Source of the DNA: Plantactinospora endophytica
GTDB lineage: Bacteria > Actinomycetota > Actinomycetes > Mycobacteriales > Micromonosporaceae
Length of the DNA stretch: 39,972 nt
Direction of reading: 5' to 3'
Assembly (NCBI RefSeq): GCF_016862915.1
Contig: NZ_BONW01000007.1
Location: 1-39,972, forward strand
The notes below the pieces were generated by a model. That model saw only the letters and a list, made by a program, of their open reading frames with translations. It searched no databases and was not told where the DNA came from. How positions within the stretch are numbered: the stretch's first letter is position 1; each line of letters opens with the position of its first letter. Positions 8,413 through 16,790 of the stretch are shown here, in pieces. The position numbers were made by a program, and so were the translations under genes.

Positions 8413-10830
8413 TCAGTGCTGCGAGATAGGTGCGGGCATGCCCAGCGCGACAGTCCCTCGGGCGCTGGTGCGTTCGGCTTGGGCACGTTTGTCGCGCAGG
8501 AATGCCAGTGTCAGGTCGATGCCCTCGATCTCGCCCAGCCATCCGTTGGCTTCGGGCCGCGTTCTCCGGGAAAGGATGTCGATTTCGATCTCCTGCAGGC
8601 GGGGCAGCATCTTTGGGTCGACGAGGAGGACTGGGCATCGTAGGCAGGCGTGCTCGTGCTGGCATCCGGTACCGTAGGGGCGGGCGCAGGCACCGAGTTC
8701 GACCTTGCGTCGGTCGAAGTGCTTCTCGAACTCGGCCCACTCTGTGTCGGTCGTTGGCCGGTATTCCTCGGCTGGGCGCAGCTGGCGGCGTCGGTGTAGG
8801 AAGTCCTGGTAGTGGCGTACCACGTCCTAGTCGAAGATGGCCACGTAGCCACGTGTGGTCTGCACGTTGAGGTGCCCGAGCAAGGCGGCGCCGATGTGGA
8901 TCGGCAGGCCGCTGTTGATGAGTTCCGTGGCGAAGATTCTGCGAAAGTCGTGGGGGGTGAAGACCGTGCCGGCGAACGCCGGGTCCGTTTGGGCGATGCG
9001 CTGGCACAGCCGCTGCAGAGCGCGGAGCACAGTTGCCGCTGAGATCACGGCGGAACCGCCGTGCTGGGGGCGTTGGAAGAGGTACGGCAGCGGGGGCAGG
9101 GTTTGCCGTTCGTGCGGGTCGTAGCGGGGTACGACCGGTATCCGGCCGCCGTTGCGGGTGTGCCGGCGGAAGATCGCCGCGATGACCGTGAATAGTTCGG
9201 CGGACATCGGCATGACGCGTTCGCGATCGGTCTTGGACGGGGCGACGACGAGCAGCGCGATGACTTCCCCGTTGGGGCGCTTGTACTGGCGGATGCTCAG
9301 CTGGGATAGCTCCAGTAGTTCTTCAATGCGAATCCCGCTGTGCCGTAGGGTTTCCACGATTGCCCATTCCCAGAAGGTGCGCTCCTCCTCCCGGTTGACG
9401 TGGACCACCGCTCCGGTGCGTGGGTCGCGGACACGCAGGTTGGCGTGGCCGCGTTCACGTTGACGGCGGGCGTCGTACCTGCTGGACACGCGGACCCAAG
9501 CCAGGCCGCCAGCGGTGAAGGTCTGCCCCGGTTCGGCCGTGTGTCCGGCGTGCAGCAGTTCGGTGTAGAGCGCGTGGTCGCGTTCGACGTGTGCGACCAG
9601 GCGGGGTAGCAGCGGCTGGCGTTGCCGGGTCCGGTCGGCGATTTCTTCGCTGGCCCGGCGGCGGCGCTGGGCGATTCCGCGAAGCTCGCTCTGCGCCACC
9701 GGGCACGGGGCCACCCACACCGCCCACTTCTCGGGCTCCTGCAGCGCCCAGGTTGCCAGGTCGTAGTAGAACGACCGCACCGCCAGAAGGATCGGGTCCT
9801 GCTCTTTGCGTGGCCGGCCGTCCTCGCGCCAGCGCAGCGTTTCCCGCCACCGTTCGTACAGGTCGCCGCCCAGGTGCAGGTCGCGCTGTCCTGGGGACAG
9901 CGTTTCGATGTTCTTCCAGAAGACGTTGGCCAGGTATGCGGCGAGGGTCCGCAGGGAGCTGTAGTCCATGTCGCCGCACCTTGCGGTGAGGTAGTCGATG
10001 ATGAGCCGCCGCACGGCGGTGTTGGAGACCTTGTGTCGGTCGACCAGTTGGGCTGGGGTGAGCCGTGGTTCGCGGATGGCCTCCTTCATCGACGCTGGCG
10101 TGCCGGGTGGGAAACGCCCGGTCTGGCACAACAGAGCCCAGGCGTGGTGTCCCCGGTAGCGCTTGCGACGGTGCGGAGCGGCGGTGACCACGTGGGTGCG
10201 GCTGTCGAGTACGTAGTTCAGGAACCGGCCCGGGGAGAGGTCCGCCAAGGCCACCGCTTCGGTGCTCAGTGCGACGGTGATGTCGGTGAGCGCCTCTCGT
10301 CGGATCGCGTCCTGCTCGATGAGCTCGTCCGCTGCCGTGAACAGGTCGTCCAGGGCAGGGTCGGCCTGGGCCATGCGGAAGATGTCCGGGTAGTCGAGGA
10401 ACCGGTTGCTGCGTACGGCGCCGAGCGACGGGGCGATGACGCGCAGGGCGAACAGCGCGGCGAGCGCGGAGGTCAGCGCGGCTTCCGACTCCGCTATGTG
10501 GACGGTTTGGGTGACCGGCTGGCCGGTCTTGTCGAGGCCGGCGGCGGTCCAGCGCTGCTGCCAGGTCTCGCCGGGGAAGCCGGCCAGGTGGGTCAGCAGG
10601 TGACGGAGGCCCTTTTGCCGGCGTCCGTCCTGGTTTCGCCAGTCCGCCCAGGTGTCCACCGATGCGTGAACGATCTCGTCGATCGTCGAGGCACGAAGGT
10701 CTCCGCGTGGACAAGGATTCGGTGCGGGCGTGGAGCTGTCGCGTTGCAGCGGCAGCTGTCCCTGCCGGAACGCGGCGAACTTCCCTGGCTTGCGGCGCTG
10801 GATCCGCGCCGAGGTACCGGTCTCAACCAC
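8413..10830 (-). pseudogene. Large tyrosine recombinase (TnpB-like), split by an in-frame amber codon
   Basis: The frame from 10830 encodes 667 residues to TAG at 8827-8829 and then continues in the same frame for 138 more codons to 8413. The first part has all catalytic residues of a tyrosine recombinase: Arg in SGIRIEELLEL, HDFRR, LLGH, and nucleophile Tyr in TTRGYVAIFD, five codons before the stop. The second part (VVRHYQDFL…GACARPYGTGCQHEHACLRCP…GWLGEIEGIDLTL) is the Cys/His-rich tail that I recall as continuous in related actinobacterial recombinases, so one GAG-to-TAG type change best explains the split. The first part may still be catalytic, but loss of the zinc-binding tail probably impairs it. 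The start overlaps the upstream recombinase by 8 bases. Confidence 0.85.
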
Positions 10831-12019
10831 CGAATACCGTCGCTAGGTCGGCTGGATCGTATCCGGGGGCGGGGACCGGCGGCGGTACCGGCCGCTGGTA
10901 GTGCGCCTGCATTTTGTCGATCAGATCGTCCAGGCGCGGTGGCATGTATCGCTGGGTTGTCGACAACTGGGCGTGCCGCATCACGGTTTGGATTTCCGGC
11001 AGCGTCAGGTTCGGGTCTCCGGACATCCTGGCGCACGTGGTATGGCGAAGGTCGTGAAGCGACCAGTTGGTTCCTAGCACCGCGTTGGCCCGCTGAAGCC
11101 GGCGTCGTAAGGCGGAGTAGCTCATTGGCCGAGGCGTGCCGCGAAGGGTGCGCCACACCGGCGTACCAGCCGGCGGAAGTCCGGCCTCGTCCAGGTAGGC
11201 GGCCATGAGTACCGCCGCGTCCGGCGAGATCGGCGCCGCGGTGAGCACGTCGCTTCCCTTACGCACGACCCAGATCCGCATGCCCTGCCAGTCGATGTTG
11301 TCGACGCGAAGCCCGAGTAGTTCGCTGGCCCGGGCGCCGGAGGACACGTAGCAGGCCAGCAGCGCCTGGTCGCGGGTGCAGCTCATCTGGTCGAACAGCT
11401 CCTGCCAACGGTGGTCCGGGATCGAACGTGGCTGCTGGGACGGGATCTTTTGCCGTAGTGGTGACCGCCGCACCGGCGGGATTGGCTCCAATGGGCTGCG
11501 GTGGGCCAGTAGTTGGCGCCGCTGTTGGCCCACTGGCACCGGGTTGACCACCGGGCCGTTGCTGCGGTGCAGGTGGAACTCGTAGAACACCCTGACGACC
11601 GTGAGTGTGTGGTTGATGGTGGTCTTCGCGTAGCCGGCGGCCAGATTCGCCTTGCCCGTTTTGAGGTTGATCGCCCCGCACAGGCTCGGGTCGCTGCGTC
11701 GACGGCGACGCTGCGGGTTTGGCGCCTGCCGCATCCATCCGACCAGCAGCGCCACCTCGCCGCGTGTCGCCCGATCCCAGGCGACGTCGACCATCGCGAG
11801 AAGTCGGAACCAGCGCAGCAGGTCATGCGCGTAGCTACGGCACGTGGCCGGCCTGGCGTCGCTCAGCGTCAGGTCGCGAAGGAACCGGCTGATCATGGCA
11901 AGGTCGCGACCCGCCGCGTCCACCACGACGAACGGCAGGTCCGCAGCGGTACCCGGCCGGACCTCGCCCACCCGGACCAGGTCCACCCGTCCCAGCGCGA
12001 GCTGCTCCCGCAGATCCAT
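10823..12019 (-). CDS. Tyrosine recombinase (TnpA-like)
   Basis: A 398-residue site-specific recombinase. ATG 12019 is chosen because GGGGGT lies just upstream; a longer in-frame GTG at 12058 lacks a site and reaches close to the element end. An N-terminal SAM-like core-binding domain (…TLSDARPATCRSYAHDLLRWF…) is followed by a catalytic domain with Arg in SSGARASELLGLR, HDLRHT, MRHAQLSTT and nucleophile Tyr in TTQRYMPPRL. It is the first gene of the transposition operon at the right end of the element and overlaps the second recombinase. In Tn554 the equivalent protein acts with TnpB in strand exchange at a preferred site. It appears intact. Confidence 0.88.
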   Translation of the reverse strand: MDLREQLALGRVDLVRVGEVRPGTAADLPFVVVDAAGRDLAMISRFLRDLTLSDARPATCRSYAHDLLRWFRLLAMVDVAWDRATRGEVALLVGWMRQAPNPQRRRRRSDPSLCGAINLKTGKANLAAGYAKTTINHTLTVVRVFYEFHLHRSNGPVVNPVPVGQQRRQLLAHRSPLEPIPPVRRSPLRQKIPSQQPRSIPDHRWQELFDQMSCTRDQALLACYVSSGARASELLGLRVDNIDWQGMRIWVVRKGSDVLTAAPISPDAAVLMAAYLDEAGLPPAGTPVWRTLRGTPRPMSYSALRRRLQRANAVLGTNWSLHDLRHTTCARMSGDPNLTLPEIQTVMRHAQLSTTQRYMPPRLDDLIDKMQAHYQRPVPPPVPAPGYDPADLATVFGG

Positions 12020-12076
12020 GACCACCCCCTGTGCCCGGTCAACGATCGTGACGGGCACAAGGTGCAGTCAACACAA

Positions 12077-12783
12077 CGGAAGACGCACGTTCGGCACTGC
12101 CTGGACAGGATCCGGGATTTGCGTAGCACCGGGTCGCCGACGCTGATGTCGTGGGCCTCGTCCGCCGACGGCTCCTCATCAGGTGCGGTCGGGTCCGGTG
12201 TGGCAGCGCCTGGTGGGTGTGTCTCGGGGTCGGCGGTGACCTGGGCGAGCCAGTGGCTGACCTGCGCGATGTGGCCGCGTTGGAGGCCGGTGACGGGGTT
12301 GACCGGGACGAGGAGGGTGGCCCGGCCCCGTGCGGTCCGTTCGGCGGCCTCGTCGGGGTCCCGTCCGCCGAACCTGTCGTCCAGGACCGCCACCGGTCGT
12401 GTGCCGACGGCGGCGTACAGGGGGCCGAGTTTGAGTTGGCGTCCGAACCGCACGCCGCCGGGTCCGACGTCGATGACCGGCAGGCCGGTCGGGAGTCCGA
12501 GCCGGGGCGCGACCCAGGTCGCGGCGATCCGGCCCCAGCTGGTGCACCAGACGAGGTCGGCGTCGCGGGAGAGTTCTTTGAGCCAGGCGCCGTGGTCGGG
12601 GTGCAGCCACACCAGGCCGCTGACGTGCTGGCCGGCGGGGTTGGGGCCGTCGTAGCGGTGCGGACGGTAGCCGAGTTCGCGGGCGGTCGGCGGGTGGTCG
12701 GGGTTGAGGACGCCGTCGACGTCGATGGCGACCACGGGCCGTGCGCGGTTCGCGGCCAGTAACGCGTCGGTGGGTGGCGTCAT
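12077..12783 (-). pseudogene. N-terminal HAD-like half of the split zinc-protein gene
   Basis: Starting at ATG 12783, which overlaps the upstream stop as ATGA, the frame encodes a HAD-superfamily domain: DVDGV (Asp21, Asp23), WCTSW as the motif II region and VLDDRF as the acidic motif IV. This suggests hydrolysis of phosphate from an unknown substrate. After an Asp/Glu/Pro linker it reads VLRKSRILSRQCRTCVFR and then runs into the inserted element at about 12076. The open frame continues to 11893 but those residues are foreign. The partner C-terminal part lies at 4149-4446. Whether HAD and CxxC parts were one ~334-residue protein or two genes (GTG at the VLRKS codon) is unsure; the frame is continuous and I see no internal ribosome site. 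Confidence 0.75.
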
Positions 12784-13379
12784 CGGCCCTCGATTCGGGG
12801 AGCGCGGTACAGCGGCACGACGAAACGCTCGGCGTGTGCCGTCGGGCGGGGACGATGCCACATCGCCGCCGTCGTCGGGTCGGTGAACGGCCCGACGAGT
12901 TCCGCGATGCCGGGCGTCCGGTCGAGCAGAAGCAGCGCGCAACAACGGGCGTCGGGATACCCCTGCGCGACGCGACGCACCAGGTCGGTATCGAGCGCCC
13001 GTCGGCCGGTTCCGGGTAGGTCGGCGGTGTCGGGATGGTGTAGCGGGATGGTGTGGACGCTACGTAGGCGTCGCGTTCCGGCTAACGGCGTGGCGTTGGC
13101 CACGGCGGTGGGGTGGTCGCGGAAGGGGCCGTAGGCGACGACCTCGCCGAAGCGGTCGACGGCGAGTAGCGCGTGCGGGTCGGTCATCTCCAGCGAGTTG
13201 TCGACGGTGACGGTGAACGCGTCGCCTGAGCGGGGGTCGGTGATCGTGAAGGTGAGTGGCCGGCCGGTGTCGGAGTCGATGGTGACGGAGATGTCCAGGT
13301 GCGGCAGGACGTCGAAGAACCGATGGTAGGCCCGGTTGTGCGGGTTGAATTCGGGCAGGACAGGCGTGGTGTCGGGCAT
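12780..13379 (-). CDS. Unknown island protein
   Basis: A 199-residue soluble protein from ATG 13379 with CGGAGA upstream. The first half contains beta-rich sequence (LDISVTIDSDTG, FTITDPRSGDAFTVTVDNS), the second half an Arg-rich stretch with LVRRVAQGYPDARCCALLLLD and GPFTDPTTAAMW, ending FVVPLYRAP. It overlaps the HAD gene by four bases, so the two are probably translationally coupled. I recognise no family. Its place in the island next to A1 suggests a part in the same unknown process. Confidence 0.75.
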   Translation of the reverse strand: MPDTTPVLPEFNPHNRAYHRFFDVLPHLDISVTIDSDTGRPLTFTITDPRSGDAFTVTVDNSLEMTDPHALLAVDRFGEVVAYGPFRDHPTAVANATPLAGTRRLRSVHTIPLHHPDTADLPGTGRRALDTDLVRRVAQGYPDARCCALLLLDRTPGIAELVGPFTDPTTAAMWHRPRPTAHAERFVVPLYRAPRIEGR

Positions 13380-13629
13380 GCGGGTCTCCGTTGCGGGATG
13401 CGGTGTCTGGTCAGGGGAATGGCATGGCCCGGCCGTGTGCGGCCGGCGCCCCGGGTGGCGGGATCAGCGCGGTGGGGTCGACTCCGGGGACCGCGTACGC
13501 GCGGGCAGGGCCTGTCGGCTCGGAGGCCTAGTGCCGGACCCCGGGGAGGGCGAGTCGGTCGGCGGGCAGTCTGGGCAGCGACCGGTGGGCCGGCGGCGCG
13601 GGCGGCGCCACCCCGCCGGCCTGGTCGGG

Positions 13630-14133
13630 TCAGCTGTGGTGTGGTGTGCCGGGTGCGGGCGGGACGCGGGTGACGGAGAACGCCACCGTGGCGTCGGAGA
13701 TGCTGATGGTCACCGCGTTGAGTCCCTCCCGGGCCGCTGCGCGTAGATCGTCGATGAGTGGTGCGTCGGGTCGGCGCAGCGGTAGGGCGATCACTGCGTC
13801 GCTGCCGTCGCGGCGGGGCTGGTCGGGGCCGAGGGTGTCGGGGTGGACGACTCGTACGGTGTGGGGCGGCGGCTGGCCCGGGCTCGGCGGCAGTGGCGGC
13901 AGGCCGTTGGACGTGAGGCAGACGATGGTGTTTGCGACGATGAGCAGCGCGGGACCGGTCGGGTCGTTCCCGTCGAGGTCGACGTGCTGTTCGGCGGCCA
14001 CGGCGTGCTCGGCGAGGTCGAGGACGGCGGCGAGGTTGAACCGGAAGACCGGCGGCATGCCGGCGGCGCGTTGTTCGGGGCCACCGTCTGACGGCTGGGG
14101 TGACGGTCGACTCGTGTTGAGGGGGTCGTTCAT
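13630..14133 (-). CDS. Family A protein A1
   Basis: A 167-residue protein with ATG 14133 behind GGAAAGG. It shares its plan with A2 (20396) and A3 (22986): a variable Pro/Asp-rich N-terminus, FRFNLAAVLDLAEHAV, then GPALLIVANTIVCLTSNGLPPLPPSPGQPP, VRVVHPDTLGP, VIALPLR, a helix LIDDLRAAA and the terminal VTRVPPAPGTPH. The GPALLxVxxxVYLxSNG segment reminds me of DUF3085, which I could not verify. No signal peptide or membrane helix. It lies between the decayed gene at 14419 and the unknown protein at 13379. Its 5' leader is shared with A2, A3 and C2. Function is unknown. Confidence 0.8.
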   Translation of the reverse strand: MNDPLNTSRPSPQPSDGGPEQRAAGMPPVFRFNLAAVLDLAEHAVAAEQHVDLDGNDPTGPALLIVANTIVCLTSNGLPPLPPSPGQPPPHTVRVVHPDTLGPDQPRRDGSDAVIALPLRRPDAPLIDDLRAAAREGLNAVTISISDATVAFSVTRVPPAPGTPHHS

Positions 14134-14150
14134 GAGGTCCTTTCCTGGGT

Positions 14151-14215
14151 GAGGGCGTACGGGCTGGCCGGTCCACTGGTGGTGTGGGGCCGGCCGGATC
14201 AGGTGTGGTGTGGCG
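14151..14215 (-). repeat. Conserved island leader, copy upstream of A1
   Basis: The segment just upstream of the A1 ribosome site (GAGGGCGTACGGGCTGGCCG then GTCCACTGG on the plus strand) recurs before C2, A2 and A3. This copy is the shortest, recognisable for about 30 bases and then diverging. Confidence 0.5.
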
Positions 14216-14418
14216 CGGCGGCGTCGACGCTCGGGTTGACGAACCCGCCGAAGGTGTTGACCACGAATGGCTCGGAGTCTCGTGGTGAGGCTTCCGCTGG
14301 CGGGTCCGGGACGCGTATCTCGGCCGTCACGGTCGCTGGCCCCGCCTGCGCCGGCACGGTTCTGGACGCCGCGATCGCTACGGCCTGCCGGCAGGGCGGT
14401 TGTCCTGGTAGGCGGTAG

Positions 14419-15458
14419 TCAGCGGCCGAGGATGGATACCTTCTCGCCGTGTCGGAGAGGGCTCCGTCCGGTCCCTTGATGTGTTTGTGGATCCAGGTCC
14501 GCTATCGGGTGCCGTCCTTGGCGCTGAGGTGTCGCCAGTGGCCGCGGACGAAGAACCGCACCTGGTAGTGCCACTTCGCGTCGTTGTCGTCGCGTGGGCC
14601 GGTGGATTTGGTGCGGCGGAGCATGACCACACGGGCGTTGTGCGCGACCGATGCCCGTACCGCGCGGCGGCTGGTCGATCGAGGCAGGGTTGGCTCGGTG
14701 ACGGTGGCGAGGGGCTGGGCTTGGATACGCCAGAACGAGTACGCGATCGCGGCGCAGACTCTGGATGCACCGCGATCGTCGATGACGATCCGGCCGTCGG
14801 CCGCGCTCTGCCATTCGATGGGTTCGGCGTCGCTGTCGGGCAGCGGGAGCGTCGGCACCGGCCTGCCGATGGGCAGGGCCGTCAGGTCGGTCAGGATGTA
14901 GGGGCCGAATGAGGCCCGGTTGCGCTGGTAGGCCGCGGAAGCGAGCAGCGCGGCGATGTACGGGTCGTCGGTGTCGCCGTGGTCAGCCCATCCGCAGATC
15001 ATCCAGGACCTGCCCACTGGTGTGGTCATTGTGGTCCAGGTGATGGCGGCGATGCCTCGCACGGCGGTGGAGGTGGAGCCGACGAAGATCGGCTGTGGGA
15101 GGAACAGGACACCGTCGTCGCAGGGGGCGGTGTCGGCGGCGACCAGGTCGTCGGTGAGGTCCAGCGCCTGCGCGGCGGCGGCGACGATCGCCGTCATCGC
15201 CGGGGCGACGACGAACGGCTCTCCATGACGCCACGCGAGTTCGACTTGCCGAGTGAGGGTGCGGCCGCCGACGCGCGCGGTCGTGGTCCCGATCTGCCAC
15301 TGGTGGTTGTTGCTCATCTTGACGGTGAGACCGCCAGCCAGGATCAACGAAACCCAGTCGTCTGTGTCTTTGCGGGCGTAATGCTCCGCCATGAGCGTCT
15401 TCGCGTTCACGGAGGCTCGGGCGTAGCCGACGTAGGTGTCTTCCTGTTTCAGGGTCAC
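14419..15458 (-). pseudogene. Island gene broken by an amber codon and a one-base deletion
   Basis: GTG 15458 follows an AGGAG site and opens an ORF (VTLKQEDTYVGYARAS…, later a FVAPAMTA helix, SFWRIQAQPLA and VRFFVRGHWRHL) that stops at TAG 14502-14504. The same frame then gives RTWIHKHIKGPDGA, and after a one-base shift PLRHGEKVSILGR and TGA 14419. The full tail HWR…WI…IKGPDGAPL…GEKV is one I associate with a mobile-element protein family of actinobacteria. Restoring a sense codon at 14502 and one C in the run after GGAGCC would rebuild it to ~346 residues. The protein's biochemical role is unknown. It follows C2 by 55 bases in the same direction. Confidence 0.7.
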
Positions 15459-15513
15459 GGCTTGGTCTGCTCCTGTCGTCGCCGGTCTGCTGGTGTGACC
15501 ACGTGCGGGAGAG

Positions 15514-16059
15514 TCACAGGCGTGTGGCGTCGACGAGTCGGCCGAGAATGCGGTGGGTCGGAGTTTCCGCGAACGTTGAACCGTCGTTGTCGAACTCGCC
15601 CTCGGGAGTCGCACCGCGTAGGCGTGCGATCCGATAGAGGCGGCCGTGCGCGTCGGCCGCGTCGACGACTCGAACCTCGTCGCCGTACGTGGACCGCTTG
15701 ATGTATACAAATGCCCATCCCACGTTCCGCGTGTAGGGATTGTCGTGGGAGTCGAGTACCGCCACCGCTTGGGCGTGGGGTGACCGGTACACCGCGAGGA
15801 TGCTGCTCAGCACCTCGGTCGGGTTTCCCGTGTCGGACCAGACGTGGCTTGGTACGTCTACTGATCTGGCGGCCAGTCGCCACTCGTCGGTGGTGTCCGG
15901 GACGGGTTCGTTCGTGATGGCGAGGAGGACTGGCGGATGGTTCCAGCCTTGTGTTTCGCCGAACGCCTCGATTTCGGCAAGGTGTCTGAGAAGGTGCTCC
16001 TGGTTCAGGCCGGGTACGTCGTTGTCGTGGTCGTCCATGGCGGTTGCGGATTCGTCCAT
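15514..16059 (-). CDS. Unknown island protein C2 (paralogue of C1)
   Basis: A 181-residue soluble protein from ATG 16059, with AGAGGAG upstream. It shares with C1 the elements LAEIEAFGETQGWxxPPVL, SVDVPSHVW, VGWAFVYI and the LYRIARLRGATPE segment, at low overall identity. The N-terminus is acidic. It is preceded by the conserved island leader also found before family A genes, so it is probably controlled with them. No catalytic motif is recognised. Confidence 0.78.
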   Translation of the reverse strand: MDESATAMDDHDNDVPGLNQEHLLRHLAEIEAFGETQGWNHPPVLLAITNEPVPDTTDEWRLAARSVDVPSHVWSDTGNPTEVLSSILAVYRSPHAQAVAVLDSHDNPYTRNVGWAFVYIKRSTYGDEVRVVDAADAHGRLYRIARLRGATPEGEFDNDGSTFAETPTHRILGRLVDATRL

Positions 16060-16078
16060 CCGGTGTTGCTCCTCTCTT

Positions 16079-16140
16079 AGGGCGTGCGGAGTGGGCCGTT
16101 TCGCTGGCGTGGAACGGCTGCGGATCGGGTGTGGTGGGAC
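16079..16140 (-). repeat. Conserved island leader, copy upstream of C2
   Basis: AGGGCGTGCGGAG followed by GGCCG…GCTGG…TGGA.CGGCTG.GGAT….GTGGTG (plus strand) aligns along ~60 bases with the leaders upstream of A2 and A3. The gene it precedes (C2) is unrelated to family A, which points to selection on, or copying of, the leader itself. Confidence 0.5.
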
Positions 16141-16229
16141 GCGCGTCGCTGACGCCTACGAGGGCGCGCTCGTCATCGGCGTGGCGGATGGTGACGACTG
16201 AGTTGAGACGCGTCGCAGGACGTTGTTTG

Positions 16230-16667
16230 TTACCCGTCAACTGATGGCGGTGTCTTGTCCGTGTCGGGCGGTAGGAAAGCGCGAAGTTCCAGAAGGGATG
16301 TTCCGTCCTCGGTCCGCCAGTTCGGCCATCCCTTGGAGGGATGGCCCGCCAGCGCGGTCGCGCACGCATCGGGTGAGTCGAAGACCTCGCCGGTGCGGGT
16401 CCTCAATCGACCGCTGGCGGTGACTGTGACTTCGTGCGTTTGCTTGAGGTTGGGTCGATGCCAGGTCAGAGTTTGACCGGGTTTCAGGAGGCCGACGGCG
16501 ACGAGGTCGGTGAGGCTGCCGGGTTTGCCCAGTCGCCTGCCGCCCATCTGGAAGGCGAGGGGTGGTAGGCCGAGCGCCTCGCGGATGACGTCGTTGTAGG
16601 TTTCTCCAAATTTGCCCCGCTCGGTGATCGCGGCGATCACATCGGTGTCAACGAAAATCTTCGGCAT
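16230..16667 (-). CDS. Ribbon-helix-helix + RAMA domain DNA-binding protein
   Basis: A 145-residue protein from ATG 16667 (AAAGG upstream); the upstream in-frame codons to 16730 lack a site. Residues 1-35 (PKIFVDTDVIAAITERGKFGETYNDVIREALGL, given here as motif positions around GETYNDV) match the SeqA-type ribbon-helix-helix fold. Residues ~50-135 match the RAMA (restriction enzyme adenine methylase associated) domain: GLLKPGQTLTW, EVTVTASGRLRTRTGEVF, DSPDACATALAG and a final WPNWRTEDGTSLLELR. RAMA domains are thought to bind DNA, often next to restriction, methylation or defence genes. No methylase is encoded here, so it is likely a regulator or DNA-recognition part of the island. Confidence 0.8.
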   Translation of the reverse strand: MPKIFVDTDVIAAITERGKFGETYNDVIREALGLPPLAFQMGGRRLGKPGSLTDLVAVGLLKPGQTLTWHRPNLKQTHEVTVTASGRLRTRTGEVFDSPDACATALAGHPSKGWPNWRTEDGTSLLELRAFLPPDTDKTPPSVDG

Positions 16668-16790
16668 ACAGCTGTGCCCTTTCATCTCGACGGCGGCTTG
16701 GGTGTAGTCGGGTGCGGGTGGGTTCGGCACGGAAGGTCGTGCCGTCTTTCTGGTCGTCGGCTGGGCAGGTTGTCGTGGTCCGGAGAGGAT

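Larger units (their letters stand above)
4447..12076 (-). mobile_element. Tn554-like element carrying an EACC1-caspase module
   Basis: The element interrupts one reading frame: codons to the left of 4447 and to the right of 12076 (minus strand) join in phase inside a conserved CRTCVFR-PGN motif. One end carries two tandem, overlapping tyrosine recombinase genes reading inward, like tnpA and tnpB of Tn554. The rest is a divergent cargo of EACC1-like and caspase genes plus ~0.7 kb with no gene. A third tnpC-like gene is not found. No obvious long terminal inverted repeat is seen; both ends contain CTGCAC a few bases in. Boundaries carry one or two bases of ambiguity because G is shared. Lower GC and TTA codons in the cargo support an outside origin. 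Confidence 0.75.

Noticed and set aside
8153-9007. Long minus-strand ORF of 284 residues overlapping caspase and recombinase ends
   Set aside because: Arg/Pro/His-rich translation typical of an antisense or shifted frame in GC-rich DNA; the same-strand recombinase tail and the opposite caspase end explain the region.
9622-11208. Plus-strand ORF of 528 residues opposite the recombinases
   Set aside because: Antisense shadow: the minus-strand frames carry all catalytic motifs of two tyrosine recombinases, while this translation shows no ribosome site or family.
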